DNA of 64,000 nt from Bacillota bacterium (GTDB lineage Bacteria; Bacillota; Clostridia; Acetivibrionales; DTU013): the NCBI GenBank assembly GCA_023418915.1, contig JAEZYU010000063.1, forward strand, positions 124,001 through 188,000. The letters are read 5' to 3'. Position numbers and translations under genes: made by a program. Every line of letters begins with the position of its first letter. Within the stretch, counting starts at the first letter, position 1. The notes under the pieces are model-generated. The model did no database searches. It was not told the origin of the DNA and was given only the letters and a program-made list of their open reading frames with translations. Shown piece by piece: positions 1-9,508 of the stretch.

Positions 1-39
1 CTAAAAGGTAATACATGTAAATAGGTCAGGATAGTGTTT

Positions 40-981
40 ATGTTTTTTAGAAAAGCAAAAGTACGAATTTTATTAGTGTTAATGCTGTCAGCGGTATGCC
101 TGTGTACCGGGCTGCTTATTTTTGCACAAAATGATGCTGACGATATTGTTGACAGAGGTGTCTATCAGCGTGTCAGAGCAGACGGACAAACATATCTTGC
201 CTGCCTGGGAAGCGATATGATAGAAGTATATGATCAGCAGTACAAAAAATTATATGATCATATGGTCGGTGACGACGGAGCCGCTATCATAAGCTGCTGC
301 ATATCTGATCTGGATGGGGATGAGACGGATGAAATATTGCTGATAACCGGCGAAGACGGCAATGAATATGGCACGGAGCTTTTAATACTCGTAGTACAGA
401 TAGGTACAGCCAATGAACAGCCTGGCAATGATTCTTCACTTGAAAATGCAGTGGATACCATATCAATGAAGGTGATATATAAAAAAGACATGGCATACAT
501 AAATCCATGGAAGATACAGACCTGTGATGTGGACGGGGATGGCAAGACCGAAATATCTATAGGTGCATATAAAACAGCCAGATTCCATCCTGTTATGGCA
601 AGAAGACCTTTCATATACGAGTGGCATGGGAACGCCATCTCACCTAAATGGCTGGGGTCGCGGCTGTCCAGACCCTTTGACGATTATATCTTTGCCGATA
701 TTGATGCTGATGATATTGATGAGCTCATATCCATAGAGCATCTTGAGGACGGGAAAAGGGCAGTTAACTCCTACGCATGGAAAGGCTTCGGATTTGAGAG
801 CATAGGTGAAAGCGCTGCTTTTGATGATATCCTCAGTATTAGCAAAACATTAACGATGGAAGAAAGGCCGGAGAAAATAGAGGCTCAAGTTATGGAAGCT
901 GGTAAGCAAAGGCGCATCATTCTGCGCTATTGTGGTGAAATGCTAAATCACAGCTATTTATGTGTTGATGAAGAGAACTAG
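40..981 (+). CDS. Secreted or membrane-anchored FG-GAP/VCBS-like repeat protein
   Basis: The protein has an N-terminal hydrophobic signal or anchor (about residues 8-30) after a basic start, so it is probably exported. Three Asp-rich calcium-loop-like motifs (DLDGDETDE, DVDGDGKTE, DIDADDIDE) lie about 70 residues apart, the pattern of FG-GAP/VCBS beta-propeller blades that bind calcium. No catalytic motif is seen. The ATG at 40 has AGG about 9 bases upstream; a GTG at 34 in the same frame is an alternative. It runs ahead of a DUF3160 lipoprotein in the same direction, about 120 bases away. Function is unknown; the fold is inferred from the repeat motif only. Confidence 0.6.
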   Translation: MFFRKAKVRILLVLMLSAVCLCTGLLIFAQNDADDIVDRGVYQRVRADGQTYLACLGSDMIEVYDQQYKKLYDHMVGDDGAAIISCCISDLDGDETDEILLITGEDGNEYGTELLILVVQIGTANEQPGNDSSLENAVDTISMKVIYKKDMAYINPWKIQTCDVDGDGKTEISIGAYKTARFHPVMARRPFIYEWHGNAISPKWLGSRLSRPFDDYIFADIDADDIDELISIEHLEDGKRAVNSYAWKGFGFESIGESAAFDDILSISKTLTMEERPEKIEAQVMEAGKQRRIILRYCGEMLNHSYLCVDEEN

Positions 982-1102
982 CTTATACAGTGATGGTTAA
1001 GAACAGCGAAGTTATTTTATGCGGTATGAAACAATAAATTGTTTTTTAGGTTGATACGGATACCGATATTTCTATAATAAGTGAAAGTGATGGTGAGTTT
1101 AA

Positions 1103-3517
1103 ATGCAAGGAAAACGAATTTTTTCAATTATTCTAGCGGTGATGCTGCTGTTTACATCCACTGCAGTGATCACATCATGTGCCGGTCCCGGTGATACCGC
1201 ATCTGGCGGACCGGATGTAGAGAATGCAGGCGGACAGACGGATGGTGAGGATCCGACAGAACAATTGGACGAGAATGGTGAACCTGTTGTGATGCCATCA
1301 CTAAACATTGACAATACGAAGCTTCAGGATCAATTAGAGAGTGATAATACACAGCAGGACAGTGAAGGACAGCAGACGGCAGACAGCAGTGAGGGCGGCA
1401 ATGAAGCTGCGGGAGAGCCGCAGGCTTCAACTGAACCGGTTTTCTCTACTGAAAGGGAAAGAAAATATATAGATGTGGATTGGAAGCCTGTCAGCTATGA
1501 AAACAAGGTGGCTGCGTATAAAGTAAAAAGCGGACTATCTAATGTAGAAAATGCCGCACAATTTGGCAGCTTTACGGACAGCCAGTTGAAAATGCTCTCG
1601 GACAATGGATTTGTTGTTATACCGGCCAGGGATGAGCAGCTATTTTATGTATATGAATCCAATGAATACTTGAAGATCCCCAGCTTCATCACAGTCGATT
1701 CTGTGCTGCAGACATATCACATATTCTTTGACTATTCACTCAGGACTCTTGAATATGAGTATCTGCTGGATGATCTGGAGCAGCTCACCGACAGCATGTT
1801 GAAAAAATCACTCACTCTTTATAGGAAGCTGCAAAATGCAGAGGTAAAGGCAGCCGCACTGAAAAACACCGCTTATTTTGCTGTTGCTCAGCTTGCGCTT
1901 GAAAATGAGCTTCCCGCTGATATGCCAAAGGAAGCGCTGGATCTTGCGAAGGCGGAATTCAAGCTTATATCCGATGCTGCCGGATTTGAGGCATCACCCA
2001 TCTTTAAATTCAAGCTGGACTACAGCCAATACAAGCCGAGGGGTCACTACACCAGGAACCATGACTTTGAAAGATTTTTTATAGCAATGATGTGGTATGG
2101 TCAGGTTCCATTCCATCTGTTCAAAGAAACCGAGGAGAAGGCGGTGTTGGCTGTTCCGGAGACACTGCAGGCACTGCTTATGACATACAGTCTGTTTATC
2201 AATGGAGGCGGTACTTCAGATATCGATCATTGGGAGAATATTTATGACCCGACTGTATTTTATGTCGGAAGTGCGGATGACTTGACCATATATCATTACA
2301 AGGACTTGATAGTAAAGGCTTTTGGCGAAGTTCCGGATCCGGAGACCTTCACGGACAGCGCCAGACTTGAAAAATTGCTGGAGGAGGCAAAAAAACTACC
2401 TCATCCGCTGATACAGGCTAAATGGGTGGAGGGCTTGTGGGGTATAGACACACCTGTCGGCGTCCAGTTCAGGTTTATGGGACAGCGCTATATACCTGAT
2501 TCAGAGATACTTCAGAAGCTGTGTGAGCCTATACTAAGACCTTTGCCGAAGGGTCTTGATGTAATGGGTGTCCTTGGTTCGGACCGGGCTTATGATATTT
2601 TGACAAATGTATATGACGAGGATGCTAAGTGGGATAAATATACAAATGAATTCAGCAGTATGAAAGAAAAATTCACTATGCTTGAGCAGGAGACATGGCG
2701 TTCCAATATGTACTACGGCTGGTTGTGGGTGCTGAAAACCTTCACTGAGCCCTTTGACGCCGGGTATCCCTCATTTATGACCAATCAGGCATGGCAGGAC
2801 AAATCTCTCAATACCGCACTGGCAAGCTGGGCTGAGCTCAGGCATGATACCATATTATATGGAAAGCAAAGTGGTGCGGAATGCGGCGGAGGGGAGCCGC
2901 CTCCAGTCATAAAGGGCTATGTTGAGCCAAACATAGGCGCTTATGAAAGGCTTTTGTGGCTTACCAGATACTCAAGGGAAAACCTGGCCGCAAGAAAGAT
3001 ACTGCCTGCGGATCTGGAAAGCAGGATGCAGAACTTCGAGGATCTGCTTCAGTTCCTGATAAACTGTTCTGTTAAGGAGCTCAGAAACGAGGAGCTCACT
3101 CAGGATGAATATGACCGTATACAGTTCTACGGCGGCACGCTGGAGCACCTTACAAGCTCATTCGCCGAGAGCGGTATGAGGTGGTTTGAAATCACATCGG
3201 AAACCGACAAAAACATGGCTGTCATAGCAGATGTGCATACTGCAGCTCCGGGGCTTTATCTGGAGGAGGGTGTCGGTACGGCATCTCATATATATGCTGT
3301 CGTGCCCATAGGAGGGAAGCTTTATCTGACCAGAGGAGCCGTCTTTAGCTATTACGAATTTGTTGCGGACATGAGGCTCACAGATGAGGAATGGCAAAAG
3401 CTGCTCAAGGACGACATGCAGCCGCCGCTTCCGGAATGGACCGATTCGTTTACTGATAAAGAGGGCGCAGTCAAAACTGTCCCGGTGCCGGTCGAACCAT
3501 ATGAATCAGGGTGCTGA
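1103..3517 (+). CDS. DUF3160-family lipoprotein
   Basis: This is an 804-residue protein with a lipoprotein signal: basic start, hydrophobic stretch, then a lipobox I-T-S-C with Cys at residue 26. Residues about 27-110 are a low-complexity, Gly/Glu/Gln-rich linker typical of surface lipoproteins. The rest matches DUF3160 as I know it, including 'FITVDSVLQTYHIFFDYSL' and the C-terminal 'YAVVPIGGKLYLTRGAVFSYYEF' type region. The family is common in Clostridia and has no established function. The gene is 6 bases upstream of the CapA-like gene, so the two are probably co-transcribed. Confidence 0.8.
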   Translation: MQGKRIFSIILAVMLLFTSTAVITSCAGPGDTASGGPDVENAGGQTDGEDPTEQLDENGEPVVMPSLNIDNTKLQDQLESDNTQQDSEGQQTADSSEGGNEAAGEPQASTEPVFSTERERKYIDVDWKPVSYENKVAAYKVKSGLSNVENAAQFGSFTDSQLKMLSDNGFVVIPARDEQLFYVYESNEYLKIPSFITVDSVLQTYHIFFDYSLRTLEYEYLLDDLEQLTDSMLKKSLTLYRKLQNAEVKAAALKNTAYFAVAQLALENELPADMPKEALDLAKAEFKLISDAAGFEASPIFKFKLDYSQYKPRGHYTRNHDFERFFIAMMWYGQVPFHLFKETEEKAVLAVPETLQALLMTYSLFINGGGTSDIDHWENIYDPTVFYVGSADDLTIYHYKDLIVKAFGEVPDPETFTDSARLEKLLEEAKKLPHPLIQAKWVEGLWGIDTPVGVQFRFMGQRYIPDSEILQKLCEPILRPLPKGLDVMGVLGSDRAYDILTNVYDEDAKWDKYTNEFSSMKEKFTMLEQETWRSNMYYGWLWVLKTFTEPFDAGYPSFMTNQAWQDKSLNTALASWAELRHDTILYGKQSGAECGGGEPPPVIKGYVEPNIGAYERLLWLTRYSRENLAARKILPADLESRMQNFEDLLQFLINCSVKELRNEELTQDEYDRIQFYGGTLEHLTSSFAESGMRWFEITSETDKNMAVIADVHTAAPGLYLEEGVGTASHIYAVVPIGGKLYLTRGAVFSYYEFVADMRLTDEEWQKLLKDDMQPPLPEWTDSFTDKEGAVKTVPVPVEPYESGC

Positions 3518-3523
3518 TCCGAA

Positions 3524-4663
3524 ATGCTCAATATGGGACGGTACAAAACAAAGGATCCGGAATGCGGGACTATTAATACTGCAATATTCGGATTATCAAA
3601 AATGCGTTACCTGTGGATACCCTGTAAAATACTTGCGGTTATTATGCTGCTGTCGTTACTGGTATCAGCAGGGTATACCGGCTATATGGACGTTACAGGG
3701 CCAAATCCGGTTTCAATAATGTTTGCAGGTGACATCCTTCTTGACAGGGGCGTTGGTGATGCAATTGAGAAAAACGGAAAGTATTATCCATATGGCGAAA
3801 TAAAGAAAATACTGCAGCAAGCTGACATCTCAGCAGCTAATCTGGAGTGCCCTCTGACAGAGAGGGGTATTCCTTCACTAAAAAACAGACATCTGGTGTT
3901 CAGAGCTGACACCGGCAATGCATATGCATTAAAGGATGCCGGCTTTGACTTACTGAACCTTGCCAATAACCATGCCATGGACTATGGGCATACAGGCTTG
4001 GACGACACGCTGAATGCTCTTAAGAAGGTCGGAATAATGACGGTTGGAGCGGGGCTTGACAGTGCTGCTGCCAGACAGCCGGTGTTTATTGAAAAAAATG
4101 GGCTAAAATTGGGATTTTTAGGCTATAGCACATTTCCCGGGGAGGGGTATTTCTATTTTTCTGACAGGCCGGATGTCTGCAGAGCCGATGTAAGCTGCTT
4201 ATCCGAGGAAATCAACAGAGCCAGGGAGAAGTGCGATATACTTGTCGTATCATTCCATTGGGGTAAAGAGTTTGATTTTTATCCATCAGCAGATCAGCAG
4301 GAGCTGGCTCATCTGGCTGTAGACGGCGGAGCTGACATTGTTATTGGTCATCACCCCCATGTGCTCCAAGGTGTCGAGGAATATAAAGACAGGCTTATAT
4401 TCTACAGTCTGGGCAACTTTGTATTCGACAGACAAATCCCTGAGGGAACGGATGAAACCGTTATGGTATGTATATCAGTCACCGGAGATGGTATTAGCTC
4501 TGCTGAGATCATACCTGTGATGATTAACAGCTGCCGTCCTGAAGAGGCTGGGGGCGAATCAGCCACATATGTACTGGAAAGAATGAAGCTGTATTCAAAA
4601 CGGTTTGGCACCGCCATAGAAATCAAAGGGGACAGGGGATATATATTTTTTGACATATTATGA
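3524..4663 (+). CDS. CapA-family protein (poly-gamma-glutamate synthesis/metallophosphatase-like)
   Basis: The protein carries the CapA signature motifs in order: FAGDILLDRG near residue 68, NNHAMDYG near 147 and GHHPHVLQG near 270. These are the metal-site motifs of the calcineurin-like CapA fold. A hydrophobic segment near residues 33-50 anchors it to the membrane. CapA proteins are linked to poly-gamma-glutamate or capsule formation, but no capB or capC is nearby, so the substrate is open. The start at 3524 has GGGTG about 9 bases upstream; an in-frame ATG at 3602 would put the membrane segment at the very N-terminus and is a fair alternative. Confidence 0.8.
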   Translation: MLNMGRYKTKDPECGTINTAIFGLSKMRYLWIPCKILAVIMLLSLLVSAGYTGYMDVTGPNPVSIMFAGDILLDRGVGDAIEKNGKYYPYGEIKKILQQADISAANLECPLTERGIPSLKNRHLVFRADTGNAYALKDAGFDLLNLANNHAMDYGHTGLDDTLNALKKVGIMTVGAGLDSAAARQPVFIEKNGLKLGFLGYSTFPGEGYFYFSDRPDVCRADVSCLSEEINRAREKCDILVVSFHWGKEFDFYPSADQQELAHLAVDGGADIVIGHHPHVLQGVEEYKDRLIFYSLGNFVFDRQIPEGTDETVMVCISVTGDGISSAEIIPVMINSCRPEEAGGESATYVLERMKLYSKRFGTAIEIKGDRGYIFFDIL

Positions 4664-4708
4664 TATACTGTTGACAGGAAGAAGCAATTTAGTGAAGGGA
4701 GATCGAAC

Positions 4709-5197
4709 ATGTTTATTGTTTTCGGATGGGGCAGGCAAACCGTTAAGGAGCATGGACCCGTGCTGAAATACCATTGCAGTCACTGCAATAATGATAAGCA
4801 TTGGATCCTGTATACCAGAAGGACCTGGTTTACACTATTCTTTATACCGGTCATACCATATTCCACGGAATATCTTATGCTGTGCCCAATCTGTAAATAT
4901 GGCGTGAAGCTTGAAAAGGTGAAATTTGAAGAGTACCGTGCTATAGCTCAATGCAATATGGAGCTTATACACAAACGGATCACGCAGGAGGAACATGCAT
5001 CCAGAGTGAATCAGATACTGCAGCCGAAATCAGATAAAAGCATTGATGATATGTCAGGAAAGACAGATACGCAAAAGAACTATCTCAGACAGATCAGGGA
5101 ATTCGAGGAAAAGGAAGCTGCAAAGGCCGCAATGACAGCTAATACTGTGGACACGGCCGATACAGGGACTGCATCTGATGAGGCGGAAGGCATCTGA
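4709..5197 (+). CDS. Zinc-ribbon domain protein
   Basis: This 162-residue protein starts with a treble Cys/His region: CSHC near residue 25 and CPIC near 64, giving a CxxC...CxxC zinc ribbon. The aromatic segment between (WFTLFFIPVIPYS) matches the small clostridial 'zinc-ribbon domain-containing protein' family of unknown role. The C-terminal third is charged and Ala/Thr-rich, probably disordered. The start has a good ribosome site (GAAGGGAG). It ends 22 bases before the convergent ABC exporter gene. Confidence 0.75.
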   Translation: MFIVFGWGRQTVKEHGPVLKYHCSHCNNDKHWILYTRRTWFTLFFIPVIPYSTEYLMLCPICKYGVKLEKVKFEEYRAIAQCNMELIHKRITQEEHASRVNQILQPKSDKSIDDMSGKTDTQKNYLRQIREFEEKEAAKAAMTANTVDTADTGTASDEAEGI

Positions 5198-5219
5198 TGT
5201 AAACAGTGAATATACAAAT

Positions 5220-7064
5220 TCATCTGAATTGTGAATTATACATCTCCGCATAAACTCCATTATGCTTCATCAGCTCATCATGGCTGCCCTTCTCAGCTAT
5301 GCGGCCATCCCTGATAACCAGTATCGTATCGGCGTTGCGGATCGTGGACAGGCGGTGGGCTATTACAAAGCAGGTCCTGCCCTGCATGAGCTTTCTCATG
5401 GCTTTTTGGATCTGCTGTTCCGTCCTGGTATCGACATTCGAAGTAGCCTCATCCAGGATCAGCATCTTAGAGTCGAGAAGCATTGCCCTGGCAATAGTCA
5501 GAAGCTGCTTCTGCCCTTGGGATATATTTATCCCGTCGTCGCTCAGTACAGTGTCGTAGCCTTTTGATAGCTGCATGATATAATTGTGTATTTTCGCAGC
5601 CTTTGCAACTGCTATCACATCATCTAATGAGGCATCCTTTTTTCCATATGCAATATTGTCGTATATCGTTCCGTGAAACAGCCAGGTATCCTGCAGGACC
5701 ATAGAATATGAGAGCCGCAGGCTTTTACGCGTGACTTCCCTGATGTTGTTCTCATCTATTGAAATCGTACCGCTGTCCGGGTCATAGAACCTCATGAGAA
5801 GATTGATTATAGTCGTTTTTCCGGCTCCGGTCGAACCTACGACTGCAATCAGGCTTCCTTCCTCCGCCTTTATATGAAGGTCACGGATGACCGGCTTTTT
5901 GGGAGTGTAACCAAAACAAATGTCGTCCATTTCCACCTCACCGCACACATCCGACAAAACAATAGCTTTTTTGCTGTCTCTTGGCTCAGGTTCTTCATCT
6001 ATGAGGCGGAAAACCCGTTCTGCTGCTGCAAAGGACGATTGAAGCTCACTTAATATATTGGCTGTCTCATTGATAGGACCGGAAAATTTGCGCGAATACA
6101 GCACAAAGGAAGACAGATTGCCCAGCGTCAGGCGTCCGTAAAGATACATCAGCGCACCAAAAACGCTGATCAGGGCCAGTGACAGGTTATTTATAAAGTT
6201 GATGGAAGGACCTATCATACTGCCATAGTAATCGGCGTTATAATATGAATCCACCGCTTCCTTGTTTCTTTCATCAAATCTGATGATCGTTGACTCTTCC
6301 TGATTGTATACCTTTATTGTTTTCTGCCCCGTTATAATCTCTTCTGCGAAGCCGTTCAGCTCACCAAGTCTGGCGGATCTCTTGCGAAACAGCGGGCGCA
6401 CTTTACCTGTCATATATTTCGTAAGCAAGATGGAAGCCGGGACTGTGACAGCAAATACAAGTACAAGCATTGGAGATATATAAAGCATCATGATCAGAGA
6501 CCCGACAACAGTGAACAGGCTTGTAAATATTTGAAGCAGGTCATTGGAGAGTGAAGCGTTTATTGTATCGATATCATAGGAGATCCGGCTGATGATCTCG
6601 CCCGGCTGATGACTGTCAAAGAACCGCACAGGCAGATCGACCAGTTTGTTGAACACGTCGCTCCTCATCTGGAATATGACCTTCTGACTGAGACGGATCA
6701 TAAGTATAGATAATATATACGCCAGTACAGATGAAATTACGTAAAATATGATCATCAAAAGGCAATAATAGAAGACCTTGTCAAACTGAGCCATGCCGGC
6801 GCCTATACCGATTGCATCTATGGCATTTCCTGAGAGCAAGGGTCCTACTAAAGCCAACATATTGCTGGATACAGAGAGCACCAGGGCAAGCAGACCGTAC
6901 CATTTAAACCGGTACAGGTATTTCCAGAGCCTTGCGACGATTTTTAGGGTTTCTTTTAAAGTGAACTTCCGCTTTTCACCGCCTGCCCCGGAGTACTTCA
7001 TGCCTGCGGCGGCGCCATGACCCGGGGAGGCGCCCGGTCTCATACCCTGTAATGGATTACGCAA
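5220..7064 (-). CDS. ABC exporter half-transporter, canonical nucleotide site
   Basis: Type IV ABC exporter of about 614 residues: six membrane helices in the first 330 residues, then a nucleotide-binding domain with Walker A GSTGAGKTT, signature ISQGQKQLL, Walker B MLILDE with catalytic Glu, and H-loop IAHR. With the upstream gene it should form a heterodimeric exporter for drugs, lipids or peptides. I chose the TTG at 7064 as start: GGAGGTG lies six bases upstream inside the end of the preceding gene, giving an 8-base overlap. The longer ORF to 7142 runs into the neighbour, and the ATG at 7043 lacks such a site. Substrate is unknown. Confidence 0.88.
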   Translation of the reverse strand: MRNPLQGMRPGASPGHGAAAGMKYSGAGGEKRKFTLKETLKIVARLWKYLYRFKWYGLLALVLSVSSNMLALVGPLLSGNAIDAIGIGAGMAQFDKVFYYCLLMIIFYVISSVLAYILSILMIRLSQKVIFQMRSDVFNKLVDLPVRFFDSHQPGEIISRISYDIDTINASLSNDLLQIFTSLFTVVGSLIMMLYISPMLVLVFAVTVPASILLTKYMTGKVRPLFRKRSARLGELNGFAEEIITGQKTIKVYNQEESTIIRFDERNKEAVDSYYNADYYGSMIGPSINFINNLSLALISVFGALMYLYGRLTLGNLSSFVLYSRKFSGPINETANILSELQSSFAAAERVFRLIDEEPEPRDSKKAIVLSDVCGEVEMDDICFGYTPKKPVIRDLHIKAEEGSLIAVVGSTGAGKTTIINLLMRFYDPDSGTISIDENNIREVTRKSLRLSYSMVLQDTWLFHGTIYDNIAYGKKDASLDDVIAVAKAAKIHNYIMQLSKGYDTVLSDDGINISQGQKQLLTIARAMLLDSKMLILDEATSNVDTRTEQQIQKAMRKLMQGRTCFVIAHRLSTIRNADTILVIRDGRIAEKGSHDELMKHNGVYAEMYNSQFR

Positions 7065-8820
7065 TGATCTCACCTCCCATTTGGGATGAATAGATCTCAT
7101 GGTATACATCGCAGTTTTTAAGGAGCTCTTCATGCGTTCCATATCCTAGTGTTCTTCCGTCTTCGAGTATCAATATGCGGTCTGCATGCATGATTGAGCT
7201 TATACGCTGCGCAATGATAATCTTGGTGGTGTTGCTGAAATTTTCAGCCAGAGCCCGTCTTAGCAGAGAATCCGTTTTGTAGTCCAATGCACTGGAAGAG
7301 TCATCGAGTATCAGTATCTCAGGATCGGCTGCCAAAGCTCGTGATATAAGCAGCCGCTGCTTCTGGCCGCCGCTCAGGTTGGAACTTTTTGTCGCAAGCA
7401 TATGATCGTACCTGTCCTGTAATGAGTCAATAAACTCCCTTGCCTGTGCGCATTCTGCCGCCCTTTCCAGCTGTTCACGGCTGAGATCGCGGCCGAAGGA
7501 AATATTAGATGCAATAGTATCAGCATATAGAAAATCATTCTGAAAAACTACGCCGAACCGGGTATGCAGCTTTTCCTGAGGTATGCTGCGGATATTATCG
7601 CCTGAAATACGTATAACACCTTCATTGGGATCGTACAGCCGCAGAAGAAGACGGATTATCGTACTTTTGCCGCTTCCGGTAGCTCCTATTATCCCGAGTG
7701 TCTCACCCTTTCTCAATGTAAAGCTTATATCCTCAAGGCTGTTCTTTTTCTCATTTTTATGATCATGTGCAATTAAGCTGTTCTGTGAAGCTGAATTATT
7801 GTGGTACGAAAAGGTTACATGCTCAAATGCAATATGATAACCATCATCAACATGGTCTTCCGATTCAAATGCAAGATCCTCCGGTGCATCCAGTACCTGG
7901 CGTATCCTCTCTGCAGAAGCAGCGCCTTTTGAATACATCACAAACATTCTGGTGATAGACAGCATAGCATTCAATATTATCGTGAAATACGTCAAAAATG
8001 CAATGATTTCACCTGATTTGGTCAGACCGGCGTTTATCCTGAAAGCGCCAGCTATGATCACAAGTGTCAGCCCCAGATTGAGCAGCAGATTCATTGCCGG
8101 ATTGGTCAGCGCCATTGTAATACCGGCTTTGGATTCATTTTTTACCACTTCGTTATTTACATTTTGAAAACGTTCCTTCTCGTATATTGTTTTTGAGAGT
8201 GCCTTAATCACTCGTATCCCTGCTATATTTTCCCGGACAGTGCGCACCAGATTGTCAACGGATAGCTGGGATTGTGTGAATAGCGGTATGCCTTTTCTGG
8301 AAATCAAATAGATGAGTAATATAATAAATGGCAGTGTCAGTATCAATATAAGCGAGAGCATAGGTTCCAGTGCGAGTGTGACCATAATACCTCCAAGCAG
8401 CAGTATAGGAGCGCGCACGCCGAGACGCTGCATCATGCCGACCATATGATGTATGTTGTAAGTATCTGTGGTCAATCTTGCCTCAAGAGATGGTATAGTG
8501 AATTCGTCCACCTGGCGGCACGACAGGTATGAGATCTTGCTGAACAGGTCATGGCGGACCGCTTCTGTTGTATCTCTCGCAACCTTTGACGCCATCCTGT
8601 TTGCGGTTATATTCGTGATCAGTGCGGCGGCTGCACACAAAAGCATAATACCGCCCCATATGAATATAAGATTGACATCTCGAAGCGGCACGATGTCGTC
8701 TATCGTATAAGACAGTATCCACGGCAGCAGCAGATCCATAATGGTACCTGTGAATTTTATAATGAGGCCGAGGATCATTCTAGGCATATAGGGTTTTAAA
8801 TATGACAGTATCCTTCTCAT
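7057..8820 (-). CDS. ABC exporter half-transporter, degenerate nucleotide site
   Basis: ABC exporter half of 587 residues with six membrane helices and a nucleotide-binding domain: Walker A GATGSGKST, signature LSGGQKQRL, H-loop IAQR in place of His. Walker B reads LILDDS, so the catalytic Glu is Asp, and the H-loop His is Gln. This is the degenerate half typical of heterodimeric exporters such as BmrCD. It starts inside the stop of the MarR gene (ATGA overlap) and overlaps the second half-transporter, so all three form one operon, which points to regulated efflux. Confidence 0.88.
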   Translation of the reverse strand: MRRILSYLKPYMPRMILGLIIKFTGTIMDLLLPWILSYTIDDIVPLRDVNLIFIWGGIMLLCAAAALITNITANRMASKVARDTTEAVRHDLFSKISYLSCRQVDEFTIPSLEARLTTDTYNIHHMVGMMQRLGVRAPILLLGGIMVTLALEPMLSLILILTLPFIILLIYLISRKGIPLFTQSQLSVDNLVRTVRENIAGIRVIKALSKTIYEKERFQNVNNEVVKNESKAGITMALTNPAMNLLLNLGLTLVIIAGAFRINAGLTKSGEIIAFLTYFTIILNAMLSITRMFVMYSKGAASAERIRQVLDAPEDLAFESEDHVDDGYHIAFEHVTFSYHNNSASQNSLIAHDHKNEKKNSLEDISFTLRKGETLGIIGATGSGKSTIIRLLLRLYDPNEGVIRISGDNIRSIPQEKLHTRFGVVFQNDFLYADTIASNISFGRDLSREQLERAAECAQAREFIDSLQDRYDHMLATKSSNLSGGQKQRLLISRALAADPEILILDDSSSALDYKTDSLLRRALAENFSNTTKIIIAQRISSIMHADRILILEDGRTLGYGTHEELLKNCDVYHEIYSSQMGGEIIA

Positions 8821-9254
8821 ATGCCCTCTTCCCCCTCAACTTTTTCTGCAGCCTTATTCATCATGCGTTCCAGTAACAAATGCATCATTTCCTTCTCATC
8901 ATCAGTTAGTTCTGAAGAGATATAAGCCTCCCATTCATCCAGCAGGCATTTTACTTTTGGAAGAATGTCAAAGGCCTTTTGTGTAGGGAAGACCTGCATG
9001 ACGCGCTTGTCTTTATCGCTCGGTTTCCTTGAAATATACCCATTTTGTTCGAGAAGCGCCAGCTGGCGGGTCACATTGCTTTTGTTCACATAGATGGTCC
9101 TGGCCAGCATATCCTGTGATATCCCCGGGTTTCTGCAAATATTCAATATATATGTATGCTGATAGCCATTGATGCCGTCATTTTCCAGCTTGCCGTTTCG
9201 AAAAAGAGCTGCACAGCGGGATATCCTGTTTATATATCTCATTAAAGAGCCCAT
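8817..9254 (-). CDS. MarR-family transcriptional regulator
   Basis: A winged-helix MarR protein of about 145 residues. The recognition region (ISQDMLARTIYVNKSNVTRQ) is followed by the wing (GYISRKPSDKDKR), both well conserved. The start at 9254 has GGGGG five bases upstream; an ATG at 9266 lies within that site and is less likely. It is the first gene of the exporter operon, and the 34-bp palindrome at 9307-9340 lies just upstream, so it probably represses itself and the exporter until a ligand releases it. The ligand is not known. Confidence 0.85.
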   Translation of the reverse strand: MGSLMRYINRISRCAALFRNGKLENDGINGYQHTYILNICRNPGISQDMLARTIYVNKSNVTRQLALLEQNGYISRKPSDKDKRVMQVFPTQKAFDILPKVKCLLDEWEAYISSELTDDEKEMMHLLLERMMNKAAEKVEGEEGI

Positions 9255-9306
9255 ATATGCCCCCATTTATTTATCTAATTTTTCTGTTTTTATATTGCAA
9301 GCAATC

Positions 9307-9340
9307 GAATAAGATAGTTGCGTGCGCAACTATCTTATTC
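9307..9340. promoter_or_regulatory. Palindromic operator upstream of the marR-exporter operon
   Basis: Two perfect 16-base arms (GAATAAGATAGTTGCG and its complement) are separated by TG. The site is about 50 bases upstream of the marR start and lies between the divergent exporter operon and dtd. Dyad sites of this kind are the usual MarR target; binding is inferred from position and symmetry. It is not followed by a T-run, so it is not a terminator. Confidence 0.75.
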
Positions 9341-9392
9341 AGAATACTACTGCCTGATAATTTTGTCAATGATTAAATAAACTGCCTGGGAT

Positions 9393-9452
9393 GTAAGAAA
9401 AATTTTCTACAATCGAAGATTTTTCTTTGAACGATGCGTTATAACAATTAAA
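9393..9452 (+). repeat. Dispersed intergenic motif, copy A
   Basis: An about 60-base segment with the blocks GTAAGAAAAAT, TTCTACAA, CTTTGAACGATGCGTTAT. The same ordered blocks recur at 15982, 19206, 28225 and 30153, always in intergenic or 5' positions on the same strand. The copies are diverged. Role unknown. Confidence 0.5.
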
Positions 9453-9477
9453 ACGCAGCAGGCGATCCAAGTGAAAT

Positions 9478-9487
9478 ATGGTATAAT
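9478..9487 (+). promoter_or_regulatory. Extended -10 promoter for dtd
   Basis: ATGGTATAAT forms an extended -10 element (TGn-TATAAT) 21 bases ahead of the dtd start. No clear TTGACA is found at the usual distance, so the extended element would carry recognition. Confidence 0.5.
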
Positions 9488-9508
9488 AACGAAACGGAAG
9501 GTGATTAT

